Assembly: GCA_003218535.1 (NCBI GenBank)
Contig: QHNV01000057.1
Span: 1-51,753, forward strand
Length of the DNA stretch: 51,753 nt
Source: Verrucomicrobiota bacterium
Lineage (GTDB): Bacteria; Verrucomicrobiota; Verrucomicrobiia; Chthoniobacterales; UBA10450
Direction of reading: 5' to 3'
A program made the translations under genes and the position numbers. Under the pieces are notes generated by a model. The model was not told where the DNA came from, did no database searches, and saw nothing but the letters and a program-made list of their open reading frames with translations. Of the stretch, positions 33,818 to 42,419 are shown piece after piece. How positions within the stretch are numbered: position 1 is the first letter of the stretch; each line of letters opens with the position of its first letter.

Positions 33818-34423
33818 ATGTGCTTTCACAGGGGAATGTTCCTCTCTGTCGTGTGTAGTAGTGTTGCGTTCGGCGCGTCACAGTTCGTGCGAGCGCAAGA
33901 TGCGGCCTCGCCGACGCTTTTGGAGCCTTCGGTAGGCGTGACTGCAGCGCCGACACCACGCCCGAAAAAGCGAACGTCGGAACCAAGCGTTGAAGTTTCA
34001 ACTAAGGCGCCGAGCGAAAAGCCCGCGCCGGTCGCCGAGGAAACGCCAAGTGCAGAAGAGCTGGCAACGCCACCTCCGGTCACAGAAAGAAAAACTCGGG
34101 TAAAGAGACGCGCGACTCCCGCTGCGCAACCGACAGCGGCCGAACTTCCCGTTGCGGGTGTGATGTCGATGTCAGCTGCAAAGGCCGTTGCAGTTAGTAC
34201 CCCTATGCCTCATTACCCGTATCAGGCGATGCGCGTGCATGTCACTGGGAGCGGCGTTTGCGTCATGACCGTTGATACCGCGAGTGGCAACGTTACCAGT
34301 GTGGTGATGGAGCAAAGCACGGGCGATGGGATTCTCGATAAAGTCACGACCGATGCATTTCGAAAGTGGCGGTTCAAACCCGGAACAGTGTCGCAGGTCC
34401 GGGTACCGATCAGCTATGAATGA
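33818..34423 (+). CDS. TonB C-terminal domain protein
   Basis: The 201-residue protein has a short N-terminal signal or anchor (MFLSVVCSSVAFGASQFVRA), a long Pro/Lys/Glu/Ala-rich spacer, and a TonB-type C-terminal domain (MPHYPYQAMRVHVTGSGVCVM, ILDKVTTDAFRKWRFKPG). TonB links the proton-motive complex ExbBD to outer-membrane receptors; ExbBD is not seen here. The hydrophobic start is weak as a membrane anchor, so it may be a periplasmic TonB-like protein. ATG codons at 33818 and 33836 are both possible; TTG at 33815 is less likely. A hairpin and T-run follow at 34546. Confidence 0.7.
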   Translation: MCFHRGMFLSVVCSSVAFGASQFVRAQDAASPTLLEPSVGVTAAPTPRPKKRTSEPSVEVSTKAPSEKPAPVAEETPSAEELATPPPVTERKTRVKRRATPAAQPTAAELPVAGVMSMSAAKAVAVSTPMPHYPYQAMRVHVTGSGVCVMTVDTASGNVTSVVMEQSTGDGILDKVTTDAFRKWRFKPGTVSQVRVPISYE

Positions 34424-34545
34424 GAGCCAAACCCGGTCTTGCGAAACCTGGCTTGGATATACGCGAAAGGCGGTGGCAGTGGCGGCGACCACACAGGCCA
34501 TACGGGCCATTCAGGCCATTTCTACATATAAGGCTAAAGAGCTGC

Positions 34546-34576
34546 ACCGTGGTTCGATCCCGTGGCGCGGTTTTTT
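34546..34576 (+). terminator. Possible Rho-independent terminator
   Basis: ACCGTG and CGCGGT form a 6-bp stem (one G-T pair) around a 14-base loop, followed directly by TTTTTT. It lies about 120 bases after the TonB-like gene. Confidence 0.45.
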
Positions 34577-34717
34577 ATGTACAGATTGGGCAGATTTGGC
34601 GAATCTTTTGCAGCTGACACGGCTGCCATCACAGCGCTTTCGCCAGTTCTTCAGCCATGTACTTTGGCCGGGTGTTTGTCAGATCGGCGATTTGATGGCG
34701 GCAACCTGCCTCGCTCG

Positions 34718-35173
34718 CTAACCTTCCCGATTCGGAGTGCCGAGGATGTGACTTTTGGGCGGCATCATTACGTTGTCGAAGTTTTGCGTGAACATCGCCG
34801 CCGCGAAAAATGCGACTGCGCGCAATGTTTCCTTACCGACATTAACGAGGTCATGTTTTACTGGTGTCGGCACGACAAAAACACTGCCGGAACCAACTTT
34901 GTGCGTGGAACCGTCTTCCATGTGTAGCTCGGCGGTGCCGGCGATGATGTATTGCGTTTCTTCGGCAGCATCGGTGTGCCACCCGAGCCGTTTTCCGGGC
35001 TCGATCTCATACACGATAGTCGAAGACGCGGTAGTGCCGTGTCCGCCATAGACCGCAAATGCCCCAGCCCAATGTACGGATTCATCGTCTTCCGCCCAAA
35101 CTTCTGTCCGTTCAAGTTTATCCGATGCAACAACTGGATTCATGGAAACCGAGGCTAGATTCTGGTTACGCAT
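34718..35173 (-). CDS. Single-domain cupin protein
   Basis: The 151-residue protein has one cupin barrel: EPGKRLGWHTDAAEETQYIIAG (His and Glu ligands) and GSVFVVPTPVKHDLVNVG (His). There is no signal peptide, so it is cytosolic. It is unrelated in sequence to the bicupin at 32664 beyond the fold. ATG at 35173 or 35143 could be the start. It lies 60 bases after the large FAD/Fe-S oxidoreductase on the same strand and may be transcribed with it. Confidence 0.7.
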   Translation of the reverse strand: MRNQNLASVSMNPVVASDKLERTEVWAEDDESVHWAGAFAVYGGHGTTASSTIVYEIEPGKRLGWHTDAAEETQYIIAGTAELHMEDGSTHKVGSGSVFVVPTPVKHDLVNVGKETLRAVAFFAAAMFTQNFDNVMMPPKSHILGTPNREG

Positions 35174-35236
35174 GGGTCAATAACGGAAACGCCTTTTACA
35201 CTTTCGCTACCGACGCTCCAACGGTTTCATGCGCCA

Positions 35237-38158
35237 TCACCCGATCGCTTCGGCGAGCAATTCCGCCATGTGCTTTGCCGGCACGTTTGCGAGATCGGCA
35301 ATTTGGTGGCGGCAGCTTGTGCCGGAGGCGATGATCTCTGTGCCCGGCGGTTGATTGTCGATGTGGTCGAGCAACCGATGCGCGACCCGGATCGAAAGAT
35401 CGTATTTTTCTGCGAGTGCGCCAAAGGCGCCCGCCATTCCGCAACATGCGGTATCGAGCAGGGTGGCTTTTCTGCCGGGCAGCCGTTCCACGAGTTGCTT
35501 CATGAACGAAGGGTTCATGATGGATTTGGCGTGGCAATGCGGATGAATCGCAATTGTTGCCGGCCGATCGTTGAAACGGAGCGCGTCCGGTTTCCGCGCC
35601 AGTAGATCATCGACGAATTTTTCGAACAGGAAACAGCGGTTCGCGATATTTTCCGCGTTCTCGATTTTTAGCTCGCGATAATCTTCGACGAACATCGACC
35701 AGCATGATGGTTCGAGGAAAAGAATCGGAGTGGCGGACAGTTGAGAGTTTAGAGATGAAAGTTGAGAGATGTTGTGTTTTCCGGTTTTCCCTGCGGTATC
35801 AAGATTTCCCTGACTGAACGCCGGTCGTCCGCAGCAGCGGCGATTTTTCACAAGCTTGACGTCAAATCCGAGCGCTTCGAGCACTTTCACCGCGGCAATT
35901 CCGACGTGCGGCTCGTGGTAACGCACAAAGGTGTCGTCCCAGAGGATGACATTGCCGCGTTTCTGTAGCGGCGCTCTGTGAGCGCCGTTGTAGCCGCGAT
36001 CAGTAATCGCGGTACCCGCGCGCGTAGCAAACTTCTTTGATGCACGGGGGTTACCGCCCCCGGCTACAGCATGCTTTTCAAACCATTTATCAAAGCGCTC
36101 ACGCGTGTACGGCGGGAATGATCGTCTCGCTGAGATTCCAAGCGCTGTCTCCATCAACGCGCGCAGCGGCTTAAAATCGAGAATCGAATTTGCCAGCGCC
36201 GGCATCGCACACCCGATTTTGCCTAACAAGTCGATATTGCTGAAGACGCGTTCGCGCAGCGGTAAACCGTCACGGCGCCATCGCGCATGAAGCATTTCCG
36301 CTTTGAGCAACGCGAGATTCACATTCGATGGACACTCTGGCGTGCAGCCTTTGCAGGAGAGACAATTGCTTAACGCCGCGTCGAGCTCCTCCGATTTCAA
36401 CGGATCGTGGCCGTTCACTCGGAGCTCTAGCGCAGCGCGAATAATATTGGCGCGGCCGCGCGTGGACATGACTTCTTCACCCGTCGCCATGAACGTTGGG
36501 CACATGATGCCGGTCTGTTTGAGGCAGCCACCGCAGCCGTTGCATTGCTCAAGATTGCCAATGAATGTCCGGTCCTTGAACGCGAAGGCAAGCACCGGCT
36601 GGAATGGCAGTTCGAGTGGGAGAGTGAAATTTTCGCGTAAATGATTGTCGATTCTATGCCGTCCGTCGGCGAAAATTTTCCCGCGGTTGAAGACGTTCTT
36701 CGGATCGAACATGCGCTTGATCTCGCGCAAGACCCCGAGCAGGTCGTCGCCGAGTTGATCGTGCATGTACTCGGTGCGCGCGATGCCGACGCCGTGCTCG
36801 GCGGAGAGCGACCCTTTGAACTGTCGCACCAGTGCGGAGGTTTGATCGGCAACCTGCCGGAATTTTTTCAAGTCGCACGCGGTATGCAGATCGAGAACCG
36901 GGCGCACGTGAAGCAAACCGCTGGCGGCGTGCCCGTAGTAACTCGCCTCCAAGCCGAGCGGTTTCATAATCGATTGTAGTCCGCGCACGTATTCAGGTAA
37001 TTGCGCCGGGCGAACGGCGGCATCTTCGATGAACGCCACCGGCTTGGCCGTACCGACGCAGCCGGTCAAAAGCGAGAGACCGGACTTACGCACCGACCAG
37101 ACAAGATTCATTTGCGCTGGGTCAGTGAGAATTTTCGTGCGCAGCCCGATCTTTCTCGATTCGAGGATCGACAGTCGTTCGGTAACGTCTCCGTAGAACT
37201 CGACGAGTAAAATCGATTCGCATGGTTGCGTATCCAGGTCGAGCAAGTCGCGCGCCGCCTGAAAATGAAGCTGGCCTTTCGTTTGATCGAGCAACGGGCG
37301 ATCGATGTGTTCAATCGCGGCAGGTTTAAGGTCGAGAAGCTCAACCGTTGCTTGCATCGCTTCTGCTACCGATGCGAAAAAGATCAGGCCCAAGCCTTTT
37401 TCGCGCGGCAGCGGCGAGATCTTTAGTTCAGCCGAGAGAATCGCAGCGAGCGTTCCTTCGCTCCCTGCGAGAATGTTGGTGAGATCATTCGGCGCGCGCA
37501 GAAATCTTTCGATGCCGTAACCAGGCCAGCGTTTTATTAAACCCGGCGGCCAACGCGTCGCCATCTCGGCGCTGGCCCCGTGAATGAGATTCTCGATCTT
37601 CGCGCGCTCGGCCGGGAGCGATCCATGTGTAGGGCCGATCTTTTCGACGCGGCCGTCGGCCATCACAATTTCCAATGAAATAACGTGATCGGCAGTTGTC
37701 CCGTAAATTGGGCAACGCGCGCCCGAGGAATTATTGGCGATCATACCCCCGAGTGTCGCGCGCGAGCTGGTCGCGACGTCGGGACCGAAACAGAATTCGT
37801 GCGGCTTTAAAAAATCGTTGAGTTGATCCAGTACAACGCCTGCGCCTACACGAACGCGACATTTTTCAAGGTCGAGATCGGTAATCCGTCGGTTGTAGCG
37901 CAAGAATTCAACTATCAATCCTTCACCGATTGCGTTTCCAACCAGACTTGTCCCAGCGCCGCGCGGCGTAACCGAAAGCCCTGCATCAGCCGCGGCGCGA
38001 ATGACGAGGCTGGCCTGCTGCGGGTTTTTCGGAAAGGCCACGCCAACCGGCTCGATTTGATAGATCGACGCATCCGTTGCGTAAAGCTGGCGAATGAGGT
38101 TATCAAACCGCACGTCGCAACCAGTCTGCCTGATTTTCCTTTCCTGCGCGGAAGTCAC
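35237..38158 (-). CDS. FAD-linked oxidase / Fe-S (GlpC-type) fusion, D-lactate dehydrogenase-like
   Basis: This 973-residue protein starts with a PCMH-type FAD-binding domain (VTPRGAGTSLVGNA, IANNSSGARCPIYG) and a FAD-oxidase C-terminal domain (SAEHGVGIARTEYM). Two 4Fe-4S motifs follow (CNGCGGCLKQTGIMCP near 540 and CLSCKGCTPECP near 596), and then two CCG domains (NRRCCGRPAFSQG and DTACCGMAGAFGA). This is the YdiJ/Dld type of membrane-associated 2-hydroxyacid dehydrogenase. Residues ~696-731 are translated from a REP array at 35964-36070. Residues near QLSSLNSQLS come from a TTGAGAGTT repeat. Both are in frame and fall between conserved blocks, so the enzyme may still work. Confidence 0.85.
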   Translation of the reverse strand: MTSAQERKIRQTGCDVRFDNLIRQLYATDASIYQIEPVGVAFPKNPQQASLVIRAAADAGLSVTPRGAGTSLVGNAIGEGLIVEFLRYNRRITDLDLEKCRVRVGAGVVLDQLNDFLKPHEFCFGPDVATSSRATLGGMIANNSSGARCPIYGTTADHVISLEIVMADGRVEKIGPTHGSLPAERAKIENLIHGASAEMATRWPPGLIKRWPGYGIERFLRAPNDLTNILAGSEGTLAAILSAELKISPLPREKGLGLIFFASVAEAMQATVELLDLKPAAIEHIDRPLLDQTKGQLHFQAARDLLDLDTQPCESILLVEFYGDVTERLSILESRKIGLRTKILTDPAQMNLVWSVRKSGLSLLTGCVGTAKPVAFIEDAAVRPAQLPEYVRGLQSIMKPLGLEASYYGHAASGLLHVRPVLDLHTACDLKKFRQVADQTSALVRQFKGSLSAEHGVGIARTEYMHDQLGDDLLGVLREIKRMFDPKNVFNRGKIFADGRHRIDNHLRENFTLPLELPFQPVLAFAFKDRTFIGNLEQCNGCGGCLKQTGIMCPTFMATGEEVMSTRGRANIIRAALELRVNGHDPLKSEELDAALSNCLSCKGCTPECPSNVNLALLKAEMLHARWRRDGLPLRERVFSNIDLLGKIGCAMPALANSILDFKPLRALMETALGISARRSFPPYTRERFDKWFEKHAVAGGGNPRASKKFATRAGTAITDRGYNGAHRAPLQKRGNVILWDDTFVRYHEPHVGIAAVKVLEALGFDVKLVKNRRCCGRPAFSQGNLDTAGKTGKHNISQLSSLNSQLSATPILFLEPSCWSMFVEDYRELKIENAENIANRCFLFEKFVDDLLARKPDALRFNDRPATIAIHPHCHAKSIMNPSFMKQLVERLPGRKATLLDTACCGMAGAFGALAEKYDLSIRVAHRLLDHIDNQPPGTEIIASGTSCRHQIADLANVPAKHMAELLAEAIG
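35964..36070 (-). repeat. REP array inside a coding sequence
   Basis: Three hairpins lie in a row on the + strand: GGCGCTC-TGT-GAGCGCC, CGCGAT-CAGTA-ATCGCG and GGGG-GTTACC-GCCCC. The array is bounded by TGTAGCGG and GGCTACAGC. The same TGTAGC ends mark the other REP-like elements. It is translated without a stop as part of the FAD/Fe-S protein. Confidence 0.75.
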
Positions 38159-38264
38159 GTTCGACCCCTCAACTTAATCGCGCGAGGCGGTATAAAAAAG
38201 GGAAAGCATTCCATCCCTGGGTTGCAAGGCGTCCGTAATCGTGAGCAGACAGCCACCTTTACAA

Positions 38265-38552
38265 CTAGGCGCCTTCGACAACGATCATATTTGTTTTCGC
38301 GGTGCGATGACGCATTTTGCGCGGTTCACGGTAATCGTCACAGTTGAGCCAATCCTTGGCGCGCTGCATTGACTCGAATTCGAGCACCACGATGCGCTTC
38401 GGGTTCCAATCGCCTTCAAGTGTTTCGGCTCTGCCGCCGCGCACGATGTATTTGCCGCCGTACTTCTCAACAGTGGCACCGGCCAGTTTTTTGTATTCGT
38501 CGTAGCCGACAGAATCAATGATGTCGATTTCAATAATCACGTACGCGGACAT
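38265..38552 (-). CDS. DUF1330 family protein
   Basis: The 95-residue protein is a ferredoxin-like alpha-beta barrel of the DUF1330 family: YVIIEIDIIDSVGYDEYKK, KYGGKYIVRGGRAETLEGDW and RIVVLEFESMQRAKDW. The family has no firm biochemical role. It is cytosolic. It stands alone between the FAD/Fe-S oxidoreductase and the PHP gene, and short GATTGCGGA repeats lie upstream. Confidence 0.8.
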   Translation of the reverse strand: MSAYVIIEIDIIDSVGYDEYKKLAGATVEKYGGKYIVRGGRAETLEGDWNPKRIVVLEFESMQRAKDWLNCDDYREPRKMRHRTAKTNMIVVEGA

Positions 38553-38605
38553 TTGAAGAAATTGCGGATTGCGGAACGGATAGCCAGACGTTGAGAGTTG
38601 AGAGT

Positions 38606-39334
38606 TTAGTCGCCGTTGTGGCTGCGATCTTTTGCCGCGAGCTCGGGGATTCTCTTGCGTCGGCGGAGCCGTAGCCAGTTGTTCCAGGTTTTGCGGAGGC
38701 TATCTCGCGGTGTCTGATATTTTTGGGTGAGCTCGTTGCTCTTGAGAATCTGTGCGAGAATTCCTTTCACGGAGAAATCGTCCGTGTTCACGATGGTGTA
38801 CGCGGTTCCAACGGTTGCGGCGTGATGCGCGTCACTGGCAGCTGTCATCGGCAGCCCGCGAATCTGTGCATATTTAAATGCGTAGCGATTGTAGCGGCGC
38901 AACGTGGTGGCGGCATTAAACACTTCGATAGCATCAATGGGCAATGTCTCGAGCGTGGAAAGGCGAATTCCGGCGCGGAACAAATCGTAAGGATGCGGCG
39001 GAATGGCGAGACCACCGCGCTCATGGATGATTTCGCAGACTTCGCGCGCTGGCTTTCCCTTCAAGTAGGGAAGCTCGGCACCGATGCAGAGGAGGTGACC
39101 GTCAGCGGTTGTGATTTCGACTCCGGGCAAGACGAGAAAATTATCGACCGGCTGGCCATCGAGTCGCATCAAGCCTTTTTCGAGCAGATAAGTAATCGCG
39201 TCGCAGGTATTGTGATCGGTGATGGCGATGCCATGCAAGCCTTTGGCTCGTCCGGCGGCAATCAGATCTTCCGGACTGGAGATACCATCTCCGGAAAAAA
39301 AAGAATGCGTATGCAGGTCGATGTTAAAAGGCAT
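38606..39334 (-). CDS. PHP-domain metal-dependent phosphoesterase
   Basis: The 242-residue protein begins with the PHP signature DLHTHSFFSGDG, continues with AITDHNTCDA, then PGVEITT, and later PHPYDL and TAASDAHHA. All supply His/Asp/Glu ligands of the three-metal site, so it should be active on a phosphodiester or phosphomonoester. Stand-alone PHP proteins of this size include nucleoside bisphosphate phosphatases and RNase AM-like nucleases. The C-terminus is highly basic (LRLRRRKRIP). The substrate is not determined. Confidence 0.8.
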   Translation of the reverse strand: MPFNIDLHTHSFFSGDGISSPEDLIAAGRAKGLHGIAITDHNTCDAITYLLEKGLMRLDGQPVDNFLVLPGVEITTADGHLLCIGAELPYLKGKPAREVCEIIHERGGLAIPPHPYDLFRAGIRLSTLETLPIDAIEVFNAATTLRRYNRYAFKYAQIRGLPMTAASDAHHAATVGTAYTIVNTDDFSVKGILAQILKSNELTQKYQTPRDSLRKTWNNWLRLRRRKRIPELAAKDRSHNGD

Positions 39335-39407
39335 TTCTATGAGGCTGTCTCCAAGTGGAGGAAAATAAAAGCTTCGGTTTCAAGCGTTCAGCAGTCATCT
39401 GCCTTCC

Positions 39408-39445
39408 CTGCGCTACGGCGCGACAGGCAGACCGTCGCTACAGTT
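39408..39445 (-). repeat. REP-like element at the 3' end of msbA
   Basis: On the minus strand it reads CTGTAGCGACGGTCTGCCTG then TCGCGCCGTAGCG, with the TGTAGCG start of the other elements. It abuts the stop codon of the ABC transporter gene. Confidence 0.45.
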
Positions 39446-41323
39446 TTAAACAAGTTCCTCAACCACAAAAGCAGGCTGGGCGGCCACTTCTTCCTGTGTG
39501 CGATTAAACTGATGATCGTATAGACGGCGATAATAGCCGGATTTCTCGAGTAACTCAGCGTGCGTGCCGATTTCTTTAATGCGCCCTGCATCCATCACTA
39601 CGATTTGATCGGCCGATAACACCGTGGAGAGTCGATGAGCAATTGCGATGACCGTGCGGCCGGCGGTCAGTTTTTCGAGCGCTCTTTGAATTTGCTGTTC
39701 CGATTCGGAATCGAGCGATGAGGTCGCTTCATCCAGTAAAAGAATCGGCGCATTTTTCAGAACAGCCCTTGCAATGGCAATGCGCTGTTGCTGACCGCCG
39801 GATAAGAGACAGCCCTTATCGCCAATCAGGGTCTGGTACCCTTTGGGTTGCGCCATAATGAAATCGTGTGCGTAAGCGGCTCTCGCTGCTTGGAAAATTT
39901 CCTCCGGAGTGGCATCAAGGCGGCCGAACTGGATGTTGCTGAAAATGGTATCGTGAAATAAAAACGTCTCCTGAGTAACGAGGCCGATCTGTTCACGCAG
40001 TGATTTCTGGGTAATCGAGCGCAGGTCGCGGCCATCTACCCTGACGGCTCCCGAGCTCGGGTCGTACAAGCGCAGGATCAGCGAGAGAATCGTGCTTTTG
40101 CCCGCGCCGCTTGCCCCGACGAGCGCGTAGGTTTTGCCGGGCTCGATGTGCAAATTGATGCCATTGAGCGCGTCAAGAAGAGTACCGGCATAACGAAATC
40201 TGACATTTTCAAAATCGATCTGCCCTCTCGAGGAAGTCAGCGCCACAGCGTTAGGCGTGTCTCGCACGGCCGGTTTGGAATCAAGGATTGAGAAAATCGC
40301 GGTCGTTGCGGCGATTGATCGCTGCATCACGATATGAATCTTACTGAGTGTTTTGATCGGATCGTAGAGAATGAAAATTCCGGAGATCAATCCAAAAAAC
40401 CGGCCCACACTCAGGTTCGCGGCGTACACGTATAGCAATGCCAAGCCAACACCGATCGCCGCGATGGTTTCTACCAACGGACTCACAGCCTCCATTGACC
40501 TCATCATGCGCATCATTTGTGAAAACTGCAGTTGATTGCTGCGCTTGAATGCCTTTTCCTGGTGCGCTTCACGTGCAAACGATTTGATCACACGAATGCC
40601 AGCAAATGTCTCCTGCATGGTCACCACCATCTCGCCCATACCTGCTTGTTCACTCTGCACTGCCTTTCGCGCCCGTTGGCCATAAATGCGGAGGGGGATC
40701 AGGCAAGTGGGGAAAAGAATCAACGTGACCACGGTGAACTTCCAATCCATCAGAAGGAGAACGCTGATTGCGCCTATAATGGTGATCGGTTGCTTGAAAA
40801 CATCGCTGCTAACGCTGGTCAACGCCATCTGCATCATCCGTGTATCGTTAGTAATACGGGACATCAAAAGGCCCGAGCGCATCTTGTTAAAAAAATCCAT
40901 GGAATGGCGAACCATCTTGCTGAAGAGCTGCGCGCGAATGTCGCTGACGACCTTGTTGCTCACCCACTGCATACAATAGGTACTTCCGTAAGAGAAGAGG
41001 CTGCGCACGGTCATGATGGCTGGAATGGCGAGACAGACGAAGGCAATCGAATTGATTTTTGGCCCGGTGTCCAAGGCGTGGAGATTCGAGCGTAAAGCCA
41101 TTGGGTTGGGAGCGGCCCCATGGAAGATGGTGCTTGTCACCCGGGCTATGGCCAGCGGGAAAAGCGAATTGACGCCGCCGTAGGCGAGTCCCAATGCCAA
41201 GCCGAGTCCAAAGCGCGTCTTGTACGGCTTGACGTAGCCATAGAGCCGTCGATATGGCCCGGCGGCCGCTCGAAGCGTTTGCCAGAATGACGGCTTTTCC
41301 TGACCGGTTCTTCCCTTACTCAT
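39446..41323 (-). CDS. msbA: MsbA-like lipid A/ABC exporter
   Basis: The 625-residue half-transporter has an N-terminal six-helix domain (about 30-350) and a C-terminal ATPase with Walker A GASGAGKS, signature LSGGQQQRIAIARA and Walker B ILLLDEATSSLD. The sequence is of the MsbA type, which flips lipid A-core or other lipids across the inner membrane. Its start overlaps the end of the GT9 gene by 4 bases, so the two are translationally coupled. The setting among glycosyltransferases supports lipid A-core or glycolipid export. Confidence 0.85.
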   Translation of the reverse strand: MSKGRTGQEKPSFWQTLRAAAGPYRRLYGYVKPYKTRFGLGLALGLAYGGVNSLFPLAIARVTSTIFHGAAPNPMALRSNLHALDTGPKINSIAFVCLAIPAIMTVRSLFSYGSTYCMQWVSNKVVSDIRAQLFSKMVRHSMDFFNKMRSGLLMSRITNDTRMMQMALTSVSSDVFKQPITIIGAISVLLLMDWKFTVVTLILFPTCLIPLRIYGQRARKAVQSEQAGMGEMVVTMQETFAGIRVIKSFAREAHQEKAFKRSNQLQFSQMMRMMRSMEAVSPLVETIAAIGVGLALLYVYAANLSVGRFFGLISGIFILYDPIKTLSKIHIVMQRSIAATTAIFSILDSKPAVRDTPNAVALTSSRGQIDFENVRFRYAGTLLDALNGINLHIEPGKTYALVGASGAGKSTILSLILRLYDPSSGAVRVDGRDLRSITQKSLREQIGLVTQETFLFHDTIFSNIQFGRLDATPEEIFQAARAAYAHDFIMAQPKGYQTLIGDKGCLLSGGQQQRIAIARAVLKNAPILLLDEATSSLDSESEQQIQRALEKLTAGRTVIAIAHRLSTVLSADQIVVMDAGRIKEIGTHAELLEKSGYYRRLYDHQFNRTQEEVAAQPAFVVEELV

Positions 41324-42342
41324 GAACTTTGGGTCGCCGCATGAGACGACAGCAGCGAATCCATAGCACCAATCACAGCCTGCGTCGAGATCAGGCTCAT
41401 GGGAAGACGTGGTCGTACCGGCGAAAACCGAGTGAGCGCAGTGCTTGCCTCTCCTTGTAAGATCAAGGCCGTGCTCTCTAGTGGGCGCCAGTGAAACGGA
41501 TTTGTAGGACCAAACAAGATCACCTGAGGTGTCTGCGTTGCCGCCGCCAGATGCATCGGTGCCGAATCAACCGTGACGAGAAGACGCGCCTGCCTGATCA
41601 GCGCCGCTAATGTGAGCAAATCCGTTTTTCCAGAAAGATCAACCACCCGCTGCCGCGTTTGGCTTTTAATTGCAGCGACATGTGCTTGCTCAAAAGGCGA
41701 AGCCCCACCGGTTAATACAAGATCGATATGATGATTGAGCGCGGTCTGTTCAATTACTTTGGCCCACCGTCCTGGTTCCCAGAATTTTTCCCTTCGCGCC
41801 GACCCGGGATGAAAAATTACGAATGACTCACTGATTTTCTCATCGCGCCGGAGCAGCTCTGCTTTCACCCGAGCGGTTTCCGGCAAGTTTAGGCGAACCG
41901 CGCGGGAGGCGCCGCGAACCTTTAGCGGCTCGAGCAGCGCGAGATGGTAATCCACCGTATGCATGTCGCGCATACGCACATTGACAAAATCGTTGTAAGC
42001 GCGAGCCCGATTTTTCGACTGCTCTTGTACCCGGTAAGACACGGCGCGTATCCTTGCGCCGGACAAGAAAGCCAGAAACGCAGAGCGATCGTTGCGTGTG
42101 AAATCGATGCAGTAATCAAATTTCTGGCGAACGATGCCAAAAAACAGCGCTACGTCCTGTAAATTGCGTCGCGCCATCCAAAGCCGGTCGACGTCCCCGA
42201 TGGCTGGCGCTAAATCGGCGCATTTATTGGAAGTGACAAGCGTCAATTGCGAGTCGGGAAAATTTGCGCGCACCGCGGCGATGCTCGGCGTCGTTAAAAT
42301 GAGATCGCCGATCCGCTTGAGCTGCAGGAGAAGAATATTCAC
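41320..42342 (-). CDS. Glycosyltransferase family 9 (heptosyltransferase-like)
   Basis: The 340-residue protein has the GT9 hallmark N-terminus NILLLQLKRIGDLILTTPS and the C-terminal donor region LLVTVDSAPMHLAAA with LFGPTNPFHWRPL. GT9 enzymes add heptose or similar sugars to the LPS core from ADP-heptose on the cytoplasmic face. I choose the GTG at 42342, which places the conserved NILLLQ directly after the start. The frame stays open to an ATG at 42483, which would overlap the upstream GT4 gene by 64 bases. It is coupled to msbA downstream. Confidence 0.8.
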   Translation of the reverse strand: MNILLLQLKRIGDLILTTPSIAAVRANFPDSQLTLVTSNKCADLAPAIGDVDRLWMARRNLQDVALFFGIVRQKFDYCIDFTRNDRSAFLAFLSGARIRAVSYRVQEQSKNRARAYNDFVNVRMRDMHTVDYHLALLEPLKVRGASRAVRLNLPETARVKAELLRRDEKISESFVIFHPGSARREKFWEPGRWAKVIEQTALNHHIDLVLTGGASPFEQAHVAAIKSQTRQRVVDLSGKTDLLTLAALIRQARLLVTVDSAPMHLAAATQTPQVILFGPTNPFHWRPLESTALILQGEASTALTRFSPVRPRLPMSLISTQAVIGAMDSLLSSHAATQSS

Positions 42343-42419
42343 GAGCTTCGAACTGTAACGGCGCTCGATGAGTGCCGAAACAAAAGAATCGGCGGTTACC
42401 CGCAGGGGCTGCGCTACCA

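Noticed and set aside
34545-34572. GGTTCGATCC resembles a tRNA T-loop
   Set aside because: No matching T-stem, acceptor stem or anticodon arm could be built around it; it fits a terminator hairpin better.
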